A DNA stretch of 64,000 nucleotides from Acetobacter papayae JCM 25143 (GTDB lineage Bacteria; Pseudomonadota; Alphaproteobacteria; Acetobacterales; Acetobacteraceae): NCBI RefSeq assembly GCF_000613285.1, contig NZ_BAIN01000001.1, positions 62,001 to 126,000 on the forward strand, written 5' to 3'. The notes beneath the pieces are model-generated. The model was not told the origin of the DNA. It worked only from the letters and a program-made list of their open reading frames with translations, and did no database searches. Positions 20,295-28,015 of the stretch are shown one piece after another. The position numbers were made by a program, and so were the translations under genes. The first letter of the stretch is position 1. Every line of letters begins with the position of its first letter.

Positions 20295-20586
20295 CTGTCT
20301 TTCTATCCCATATGCCTGACCGCAGAGCGGCAAGGTTGTTCAGGTGCTTGGTTAGCCCTCAATCTTCCGTGCATGGTGGAAAGGGCCAATGATCTCGGCC
20401 AACTTTCTGCCTTAGCAGCGGGAGTTGCGGGCGCTTAGCACGTTTTTCCATGTTACGCCAAGGCAAACCGGATGGATTGCTTTCTCTCCTGCCTGACGTA
20501 GCGCTATTTGCGCTGTCTGTCTGCCACATCTGAAAGATTTTTGCACGCCCTCTCGCATCTGGGGCGCACATCGGCTTTCGGCTGTG
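20295..20586. other. fabG-acpP intergenic region
   Basis: About 290 bases separate the fabG stop from the acpP start. The length fits a separate strong promoter for acpP. I see no tRNA, conserved small ORF or clear terminator hairpin with a T run in it. Confidence 0.4.
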
Positions 20587-21329
20587 TCAGATCATGGCCA
20601 TGCCGCCGTTTACATGCAAGGTGCAGCCGGTGATCCACGCTGCTTCATCCGAAGCCAGATAGAGCACGGCCGAGGCGACATCCGAAGGCTGGCCAAGGCG
20701 GCCGAGCGGAATGGAAGCTGTAGTTTTTCACGCTGTGCATCCGGCAGGGCGTCCGTCATGGGGGTGACGATAAAGCCCGGAGCCACCACGTTAACCGTGA
20801 CACCGCGGGAGCCGACTTCCTGTGCCAGAGACTTGCTCATGCCAACCATGCCAGCTTTTGCAGCCGCGTAGTTGGCCTGTCCCGCATTGCCAGTCGCACC
20901 AATGATGGAGGCAATGTTGACAATGCGGCCCGCGCGGCGGCGCAGCATGCCCTTGAGTGCGGCGCGGCACAGGCGGAAAGGGGCTGCCAGGTCAACGTCC
21001 AGCACCTGATTCCAGTCATCGTCCTTCATGCGCAGCGCCAGCGTGTCGCGCGTCAGGCCCGCGTTGTTGACCAGAATATCCAGCGGCGCACCGGCAATTT
21101 CTTCGGCTTTGGCAACGAGCGCATCGGCGGCGGCCGCGTCGCTCAGGTTGGCGGCGGCGGCAAAGGCCCTGCCCTCACCCAGCGCATCAGCCTGCTGCTG
21201 GATTACGGATTCCCGTGTGCCGGAAAGAACCACGCGCGCGCCCTGAGCATGCAGGATGCTCGCAATCGCGCTGCCGATCCCGCCCGATGCGCCCGTGACC
21301 AGCGCTGTCTTGCCATCCAGTCTGAACAT
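20587..21329 (-). CDS. fabG: 3-oxoacyl-ACP reductase FabG, frameshifted
   Basis: FabG reduces 3-oxoacyl-ACP with NADPH. The Rossmann motif [11 protein letters not shown], the NNAGLTRD segment, and the catalytic serine plus YxxxK ([19 protein letters not shown]) are present. One base is missing near 20720; the corrected end reads [15 protein letters not shown] and then NGGMAMI with a stop at 20587-20589, giving about 248 residues, the normal size. It follows fabD by about 18 bases in the same direction. Confidence 0.92.
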
Positions 21330-21347
21330 GTTTTTTTATCCGTTTTA

Positions 21348-22289
21348 TTACAATGATTTAAGAAAGGCTTCGATGTCATCCGGCGTGCCGACGGATGCTG
21401 TCGTGACATCGGGTGCAATCCGGCGAATCAGGCCCGAAAGAACCTTGCCTGCGCCGATTTCAACAAAACTGTCCACGCCCATTTCTACCATGGCGCGCAC
21501 GCTTTCTTCCCACCGCACGCGGCCGGTCACCTGCTGGACAAGGTTCTTACGAATCGTGTCGGCATCGGTTTCGCGCAGGGCGGTGACATTGGCGATAACC
21601 GGTACAATCGGTGCGGCAATCGTGGCCTGCTCCAGCGCTTCGGCCATGATGGTCTCCGCCGGTTTCATCAGCGAGGAATGGAACGGAGCAGAAACAGGCA
21701 GCTTAACCGCACGCTTGATTTTCATCTCTTTGGCAAGTGCTATGGCGGCATCAATGCCCGCCATTTTGCCGGATAGTACGGTCTGCCCGCCGCCATTGTC
21801 GTTGGCAATTTCCACCAGAGCGGTCTTGCTTGACTGCGCGCAGATTTCTTCCGCCTGTGCCAGTGTCGCCCCGATCAGGGCGGCCATGCCGCCTTCCCCA
21901 GCGGGCACGGCTTTCTGCATGGCCTGACCACGCAGGCGCAGCAGTTTGGCGGTCTGGGCAATGCCTAGCGAGCGGGCAGCGGCAAGGGCTGCGTATTCAC
22001 CCAGAGAATGTCCGGCCAGCAGGGTGGCAGTTGATGTCAGATCCAGCCCCCTTCGTTTTCCAGCACACGCAGCACAGCCATGGAAACAGCCATCAGCGCG
22101 GGCTGGGTGTTTTCCGTGCTGGTCAGGTTTTCTGCTGGCCCTTCAAAAATAATTTTCGACAGGTTTTCGCCCAGAGCATCATCCACCTCTTCAAAAACGG
22201 CGCGGGCGGATGGAAAGGCCTGGGCCAGATCCTGCCCCATGCCAACGGACTGGCTACTGTCCGGGGAATACAAATGCGTAAACGGCCAT
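21348..22289 (-). CDS. fabD: malonyl-CoA:ACP transacylase FabD, frameshifted twice
   Basis: FabD loads malonyl groups onto ACP. The catalytic serine motif GHSLGEYAALAAA appears when one lost base near 22048 is restored. The conserved N-terminal FPGQGSQSVGMGQ appears when two bases (GG) are restored near 22253. The catalytic histidine is in SAPFHSSLM. The ATG at 22289 starts MAVYAFVFPGQ as in relatives. The length after correction, about 314 residues, is normal. It heads the fabD-fabG-acpP-fabF run; an indispensable gene broken twice argues for sequence error. Confidence 0.9.
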
Positions 22290-22430
22290 GCTGTCTCACT
22301 GTGTTCTTTGAGCGGATGAAGCGCCATGGGCGTGTCCGTCATGGAACGGCCAGTGGCTCCGGCGCTTTGAGGTGACGCACGATACGGCCTGTGCCCGTGT
22401 GGCACAATATGCGCGTATCGGACGTTACAT

Positions 22431-23683
22431 TCAGGCGGGAGAGCGGAGCAGAACCCGGTTCAGGCTTTCCAGCGTATCAAAGCTTTCACGCCAGACCTGC
22501 CGGAATTTTTCCTCGCCTACCCCACGGGTTTCGAGTGCCTGAGCCAGATCGCCCACCGTGCGCTCTCCATCGATCAGCGGCAGAATGCCGCGTATCTGGG
22601 GAGGAAGCGCAATAGGCACCAGCAGCGTGCCGAATGCGAAGGGCAGCGTGTTATCCGGCCGCATCTGCTTGGCCAGTTCCACACCGGGTATTTCGCGCAT
22701 GATAGGAATACTGGCGTAATCCAGCGGGTCCGGGCGTGTGGGGGCTGCTCCCTTGCGCACGACATAGGCAACGTGGGTTGCCATATTGCCGGTCAGTTCC
22801 TCGGCAATGGCGGCCTGCTCCAGAGGCGGTAACTCCGCCAGCTTTGCGCGCAGTTTCGGGTCAGGCAGGAACAAGGCCGGGTTATACCGGGCGGGTTCCA
22901 TCAGGCAGGTGGGTTCCAGTCCGGCGCGGCTCAGCAGCGCCATGAAAGCCGTGATGGTATAGGAACGGTCACGCGGGTTGAGCAGCAGGTCGTACAGACC
23001 AGCATCTCCCCCGGAGAGATGATCGCCAAAGTTGCCATTCTGACGTAGCCACGCGGTTGCGGGCAAAGTCCGCATGATGCGGCGGGCTATGTCCAGCCGG
23101 GCTTCGGGGGTGTCTGTTACGGGGGCGAGGCTGCCGAGGGCATCCTGCACCATATATACGCCCGTGCGGCCATAGGGGGCGTATACCATCAATCCCATGC
23201 CCCCACCGGTGCCAGCATGGCCTCCAGAGCGCTCAATGTGCTGTCTGGGTCGGGTAGATGGTGCAGAACGCCGCAGCAGTCGATGTAATCGAACAGGCCG
23301 AGTTCGAGCGCGGGCAGCTCCAGCAGCGAGCCTTCGATAAAGCGTATGTTAGTAAGCTGGCGTACATCCGCGCGGGCCTGGGCAATGGCCAGCGCGGCCT
23401 TGGAACGGTCGAGGCAGATGACTTCTCCGGGGCGCTGCGCGCGGGCCAGATGGGTCGCGAGCATGATGGCGCCATCGCCCGTGCCGCATCCTGCGACAAG
23501 GGCCCGAAGGGGGCGACTGGTCGGGCGTTGTGCGCCGAACACCCAGTAGTCGATTTCGCGCAGGTGGCTCGGGCTGCCGATCAGCAACCGCTTGCTTTCC
23601 TCTTTTGCCGAGCGTTCGGGGTAGGGATAGGCTTCGTATTGAGCCGTGAGGCTGGAATCGAACAGGTCGTCAGGGGCGGTCAT
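22431..23683 (-). CDS. class I SAM-dependent methyltransferase, frameshifted
   Basis: After restoring one base near 23195 the protein has about 417 residues. Residues 50-170 form a methyltransferase fold with LVAGCGTGDGAIML as motif I and FDYIDCCGVLHHLPDP as the later motifs. The remaining 240 residues, starting MGLMVYAPYGRTG, resemble the extra C-terminal region seen in methyltransferases with a regulatory domain. The substrate is unknown. The start ATG at 23683 has a GAGGGAGGG ribosome-binding site and follows the betaine-binding-like gene by about 14 bases, so the two are probably co-transcribed. Confidence 0.72.
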
Positions 23684-23697
23684 GGTGTTACCCTCCC

Positions 23698-24446
23698 TCA
23701 GCGCGGGAGCAGTCTGCCACGCTGCCACGCTTCGGCGGCCTCATCCGCGCTCATGCCTTCAACATGCATGGCGTAGTCCATGGCGCTGATGATTTTGGCG
23801 CTCAGCAGCAACTCATCTAGCTCATCCACCAGATCCTGTTCCAGCTCATCGCGCAGGCCCTGACGCAGCAGCAGCCGGGCGGTCTGCTCTTCGCTCAGCG
23901 CTTTTTTGGGATCGGTCAGGATGCGGAAGCCCCCCTGATGGAACAGGAAGCAGGGCTGGTACAGGGGCATGATGGCCAGATCGCCGCGGGTCAGAATGGT
24001 ATTGAGGGCGCAATGGCCTCGGCATCCGGGCTGGGAGCCAGCGTGAAGCCCGCCGCAGCCAGACCGTAGACGTCCAGCACCTTTTCCATATGGGCGACCA
24101 GAGACGCGGGCGTGATGATGGTGCGCGAGAGTTCCGGGCCAGCCTGTGCAAGATCAGCCAAAGAGGTATAGGCCGCGTTTTCTCCGGGGATACAGCAGCA
24201 GATTTCGGAGTGGAACAGTGTGCCCAGAGGGAGCACGCCCGGCGTCAGGAGCGCTCCGTCCTCATCAGGCAGCCATGCGGAGACATACAGATCGATTTCC
24301 TGATTTTTCAGCATTGTGGCCAGAATGGATTTAGGCCCGGTAACGATTTCAGGTTCGACGTCGTTTGCTTCCAGCACACGGATGATGGCCGCCGCGGTCG
24401 CCTCATGCACGGTGGATTCGGGATAGGCGAGCGTCAAGGTGGTCAT
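23698..24446 (-). CDS. OpuAC-like glycine betaine/choline-binding domain protein without signal peptide, frameshifted
   Basis: About 250 residues after restoring one base near 23995. The opening LTLAYPESTVHEATAAAI and the segments LYVSAWLPDEDGALL and GDLAIMPLYQPCFLF resemble the substrate-binding domain of quaternary-amine ABC transporters. There is no signal peptide and no permease or ATPase gene beside it, so it is unlikely to work as an ordinary periplasmic binding protein. The start at 24446 has an AAAGGAACC ribosome-binding site. It is followed by a methyltransferase gene. The assignment rests on remembered family patterns and is moderate. Confidence 0.55.
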
Positions 24447-24590
24447 CACAGGTTCCTTTGTATCTGTTTGAACCTGACCCTGTGTATGGAGCAGGCTGCG
24501 CTGCTGTTGCAGCAGGAGATGCGGCCTCAGGCAATCCCCGAATTGAAAATACCTGCATTCCCTGCGGACGAAGCAGTGCTGTTAAGAAAA

Positions 24591-24623
24591 GAAAAACGCC
24601 CTTCCCCCGGTCAGGGAAAGGGC
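24591..24623 (-). terminator. intrinsic terminator of the 24659-25015 gene
   Basis: Reading the minus strand, GCCCTTTCCC pairs with GGGGAAGGGC across a short loop (24598-24623), followed by G and then a T run (complement of 24591-24596). It lies about 35 bases after the stop of the small unknown gene. Confidence 0.75.
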
Positions 24624-24658
24624 GGACCAAAGTGCCGGTACGTCCGGGGGAGAGACAT

Positions 24659-25015
24659 TCAGGCGGCCACGATACCTTTTTCACGCGGCAGAACCGGGCG
24701 GATCATGTTCAGCGCGTCAGCAAAGGACGAAAAGCTGCCCAGCGTGTTGTCTCTGATCGCATCCATGACAATCCAGCGATTGCCGCGGGAATAGACCTTG
24801 TAAGCGGGGTCAGCGGTTTCGCGCACCCAGATCACGACATAGGCGGATGAGGTGCCAGCCTGTTTTTCTTCGGTGGAGAAAATATCGGCGTTGCAGATGC
24901 CCATGGGCATGCTGGCATCAAGCCAGCGGGACAGATAATCCGTGTGCCGGGACAGGATTTCCATCTGGAACGGAATGATCTGACAGGTGCGTGCTACTTC
25001 AGAGCTATACGGCAT
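24659..25015 (-). CDS. unknown 118-residue protein
   Basis: I do not recognise the family. The frame is intact, starts with ATG at 25015 behind a GGGGGAATG stretch, and is closed by a clear intrinsic terminator, so it looks like a real single-gene transcript. It has no signal peptide or membrane segment. The central part (SAYVVIWVRETADPAYKVY) looks like a beta-strand-rich core, followed by a short helix-forming end. It is flanked by the betaine-binding-like gene and the LpxR-like gene. No function is proposed. Confidence 0.7.
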   Translation of the reverse strand: MPYSSEVARTCQIIPFQMEILSRHTDYLSRWLDASMPMGICNADIFSTEEKQAGTSSAYVVIWVRETADPAYKVYSRGNRWIVMDAIRDNTLGSFSSFADALNMIRPVLPREKGIVAA

Positions 25016-25208
25016 GGCTTTTCATTCCCCCAGAAGATCAGGTCAATCTCTCGATGTTTCTGAGCTTAGAGGCGGGTTTTGCGCCATGCCACTTCAAAGA
25101 ACGCGCCAACGCCTTTCTGATAGGCAGGTTGGAAGGGCAGTGACGCAAAAACCACAAAACGGGCACTGGAATGCTAAATTTTTGGTTTCATTTTAAGCAA
25201 ATGAACAT

Positions 25209-25224
25209 TTTTTGTGCACAAAAA
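25209..25224. repeat. perfect 16-base palindrome at the lpxR-like stop
   Basis: TTTTTGTGCACAAAAA is an exact palindrome directly against the stop codon of the LpxR-like gene, in an AT-rich stretch (25175-25225). It is too GC-poor for a strong terminator; it could be a weak hairpin or a protein-binding site. Confidence 0.35.
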
Positions 25225-26306
25225 TCAGAACTTAGTCGAAACCATTAGAGAGCCATAGTTAAACAGCCCACTTTTTGCGCCGTCGAACTGCTGAGTCTGC
25301 CATGTCTGGCTGAACGAAATGCGCAGGCCACGGAACATGACGGCAGCGCCAGCATGGATTTCACCCACGTCCCATTTCTTGTCCACATGCAGGGAGTTCG
25401 AGCGCATCGTGTTGCCTTCAAGTGAGGCATCATAGGCGACCGCCTCTCCCGACACGCCACCAAACACGTACCAGGATACGGGGCGGCGGGATTTATAGGC
25501 ATCGCCGCCATCAGTGACGGAGGACTGGATGGTTGGGGTGCCGAAATCGCTATCGAGCCCCTGCCCTATGCGGAAAATATCACCCAGTCGGCCATAGATC
25601 TGGTAATCGCCGATGGCGGCCGAGGCCGAGGGCAGCGTGTCGAGTTCTATCCCGCCAAGCTGCACGAGGGGCAACCGCCATGTGCGTCCGCCCTGCACCT
25701 GAAAGATGATCTGGTTCTGCAACTGGTGCGACCAACCCTGATTCGGGGTGTCGCCAATGAGGCTGTGAAAACCGTTCTGCAACTGGCGGCCCTGCGCCGC
25801 TGGTCCCATGACACCAAACTGAACACCAAAAACACTGCGGGTGCGGTCGGTATCATTGATCAGGTTGATCGTGCCCAGCAGCAGGCTGCTATAGGGCCGG
25901 TCACGCAGCAGGCTGTTATGGGGCTGTCCGGCGGCCCATGGGCTGCTGAGCTGCGTATCACGCGGGGTAAAGATCATCTGCTGCACGCCGAGGCTGATTC
26001 GCTGCACCCCATCGCCCCAGATTGCCTTATTAATAGCAGCAATGGGCGCTGGCAGCGTATCGGTACCCGAGGTCCAGTTAAAACGCAGCCCACTAGTATA
26101 GTACTGGTCGGATGTTCCCTTGAGCGTGGTGATGGCGTCGTTTTCGCCTGAAGGGTCCATGTGCCGCGTTTGTCCTGAGCGGGGGTCGCGCTGGCCGATG
26201 AGGTTACGCCGGGCAGAAGAGATGTGGCGGCTGTGCCGCACGCCAGAGAAAGGCAGGCCGCAGCCATGTGCGTTACGCGGGACGAGGTTTTGATTCCGGC
26301 AGGCAT
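25225..26306 (-). CDS. LpxR-like (DUF2219) outer-membrane lipid A deacylase, frameshifted
   Basis: A signal peptide (MPAGIKTSSRVTHMAAACL with a cut near ASA) precedes a mature part with ENDAITTLKG and SDQYYTSGLRFNWTSG. This is the N-terminal Asn-Asp and tyrosine-rich pattern of LpxR, which removes the 3'-acyloxyacyl chain of lipid A. The rest alternates like a beta-barrel and ends in a phenylalanine (MVSTKF), as outer-membrane proteins do. The ATG at 26306 has an AGGAG site 9 bases upstream. One missing G near 26148 explains the break between the signal peptide and the barrel. Confidence 0.7.
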
Positions 26307-26694
26307 GCGGCGTTTCTCCTGATTTTTCTGGTATGAGGACAGCCTTGGATGAGATTTTCTTTAGGGGAGTGCGATACGCTAAGGAAGTCTTTTCCTGACG
26401 CCGGGGGCGGGCGTCTGCTGTGTCCGCGGTGATGGCCCTTGGAAAGGGGGCTGGCACCCTTGATCACAAAAATGTGAGAATTGGAAAAGTTGAGTGAAGC
26501 CGTGCCCGATTTCATGCTTTCCTGTAGCGGCCCGCTGATGGCTGTGCTACGGACGCAGAGGGCATGTTGCAGCTTTCAGGAGCGGCTGGCGGGGTTATTG
26601 GCTTAAATCGGCCGGACCTGTCAACCCGTTCAAGTAACCTGCTCGTTTTTCAATTTACGAGAACTCGCTTCTCCGTACACCAGGATCTAGACCC
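26307..26694. other. long leader region upstream of the cold-shock gene
   Basis: About 390 bases lie between the LpxR-like gene (divergent) and the cold-shock gene. A small inverted repeat, GACGCC and GGCGTC, occurs near 26396-26415. The region could hold both promoters and a long 5' untranslated leader for the cold-shock transcript, as known for such genes elsewhere. I see no coding sequence or tRNA in it. Confidence 0.4.
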
Positions 26695-27375
26695 TTGAAA
26701 AGTAACAGGACCGACCGCAGCCCCCGTTCTCCTCGCCGCGGCGGATTTGACGACGATTACATGTCCATGCCGTCTTTCGGTGAGCGCCCTTCCTTCGGTG
26801 ATCGCGGAGGGTTTGCGCCGCGCCGTACCGGTGGTGGTGCTGGCGGACCGCAGGTTGTCCCTTCCGGTCCGGAAGTCGGTGCAACTGTAAAGTGGTTCAA
26901 CGGCGAAAAGGGTTTCGGTTTCGTCGAACTGGCTGACGGCTCTGGCGACGTGTTCCTGCACGCTAACGCGCTTACTCAGGCTGGTGTACAGGGTGTAAAC
27001 CCTGGTGCGACTCTGGTTGTCCGCGTTGGTCAGGGCCCCAAAGGCCGGCAGGTTGCTGAAGTCATTTCCGTTGATGAAAGCACTGCCCAGCCGGAACGCC
27101 CCCGTGCGGCTCGTCCTGGCTTCGGCGCACGCCCCGCAGCACGTCCGGCTCCGGACCTTTCTTCTGCTGAAGAAACGCGTGGCACCGTCAAGTGGTACAA
27201 CGCCGTCAAGGGTTTTGGCTTCATCACGCCTGAAGGTGGCGGCAAGGACATCTTCATTCACGCTTCCGCGCTGGAGCGTTCGGGCCTGAGCGCTCTGAAC
27301 GAAGGTCAGGGCGTGAACGTCAAGGTTGTTCAGGGTCAGAAAGGCCCGGAAGCTGCTGAAGTTTCCGGCGACTGA
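26695..27375 (+). CDS. protein with two cold-shock domains
   Basis: A 226-residue nucleic-acid-binding protein. The first cold-shock domain spans about residues 62-130 (TVKWFNGEKGFGFVE and GDVFLHANAL), the second about residues 160-225 (TVKWYNAVKGFGFIT and KDIFIHASAL). The first 60 residues are rich in Arg, Gly, Ser and Pro, and an Arg/Pro/Ala-rich linker joins the domains. The start is a TTG at 26695 with an AGGA site about 10 bases upstream; no ATG fits. Double-domain forms are common in alphaproteobacteria. A strong terminator follows. Confidence 0.88.
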   Translation: MKSNRTDRSPRSPRRGGFDDDYMSMPSFGERPSFGDRGGFAPRRTGGGAGGPQVVPSGPEVGATVKWFNGEKGFGFVELADGSGDVFLHANALTQAGVQGVNPGATLVVRVGQGPKGRQVAEVISVDESTAQPERPRAARPGFGARPAARPAPDLSSAEETRGTVKWYNAVKGFGFITPEGGGKDIFIHASALERSGLSALNEGQGVNVKVVQGQKGPEAAEVSGD

Positions 27376-27398
27376 TTTAACCCGTAGCGGTTATCAGG

Positions 27399-27430
27399 AA
27401 AAAGCCCCGGCTCAGGCCGGGGCTTTTTTT
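27399..27430 (+). terminator. intrinsic terminator after the cold-shock gene
   Basis: GCCCCGGC and GCCGGGGC arms with a TCAG loop are followed by seven T and preceded by a run of A, so it may also act on the opposite strand for nikR. It begins 24 bases after the cold-shock gene stop. Confidence 0.9.
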
Positions 27431-27447
27431 ATGCCTGTAAGGCGGGT

Positions 27448-27888
27448 TTATGCCTCGCTGGAATGGTCTTTCGCATGCGCGTGCGTATGTGGTTCCACCG
27501 GAATGATATGAAGGCTGGCATGCGATACCCCTCTCTGGGTACTGACTGTATCTGACAGCTTTTGCAGGGCGGGTGCAGGCCCCCGCAGGATAGCGGTTTC
27601 CAGGCAGCGTTCATGGTCGAGATGCACATGCATGGTCGCGACCGAAAGATCATGATGGGTGTGTAGTTCATGGGTCAGGCGCTGGGCCAGAGCCCGTGTT
27701 TCGTGGTCGTACACATAATCCAGAACAGCAACGCATTCTCCTGCCTGCGATAGGATGTTCTCGCGTGATGCGGCATCGCGGATCAGATCGCGGATGGCTT
27801 CAGAGCGGCTTGTATAGCCACGCCGGTTCATAAGCCCATCCACCGTGGCCAGCAGGTCTTCGTCAATCGTAATGGTAATCCGTTCCAT
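27448..27888 (-). CDS. nikR: nickel-responsive regulator NikR
   Basis: A 146-residue repressor with an N-terminal ribbon-helix-helix (ITITIDEDLLATVDGLM then SRSEAIRDLIRD) and a C-terminal ACT-type nickel-binding domain. The nickel ligands fall in HTHHDLSVATMHVHLDHERC. The C-terminal tail is His-rich (EPHTHAHAKDH), which could bind extra metal. The ATG at 27888 was chosen over one at 27921 because the conserved strand begins MERITITID. It is divergent from a TonB-dependent receptor, which is its probable target. The frame is intact. Confidence 0.92.
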   Translation of the reverse strand: MERITITIDEDLLATVDGLMNRRGYTSRSEAIRDLIRDAASRENILSQAGECVAVLDYVYDHETRALAQRLTHELHTHHDLSVATMHVHLDHERCLETAILRGPAPALQKLSDTVSTQRGVSHASLHIIPVEPHTHAHAKDHSSEA

Positions 27889-27926
27889 GGCGCCCGGCCC
27901 TTTCGTGGAGATTGCTATCACAGAAA

Positions 27927-27953
27927 GTATGAACTATTTATAAATAGGTATGA
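27927..27953. promoter_or_regulatory. palindrome flanked by GTATGA repeats, putative NikR operator
   Basis: A perfect 14-base palindrome, CTATTTATAAATAG (27934-27947), lies between two copies of GTATGA (27927-27932 and 27948-27953). GTATGA is the half-site of the E. coli NikR box, but there the second half is inverted (TCATAC) and 16 bases away; here both copies point the same way. The AT-rich core could also be a -10 element. The position between divergent nikR and the receptor supports a control role. Confidence 0.5.
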
Positions 27954-28015
27954 TTCGTGGAGGCGACCTGCATGTCGTTCCAACATGCGCAGGTCCATGG
28001 TGAGGCTGATTTTTC

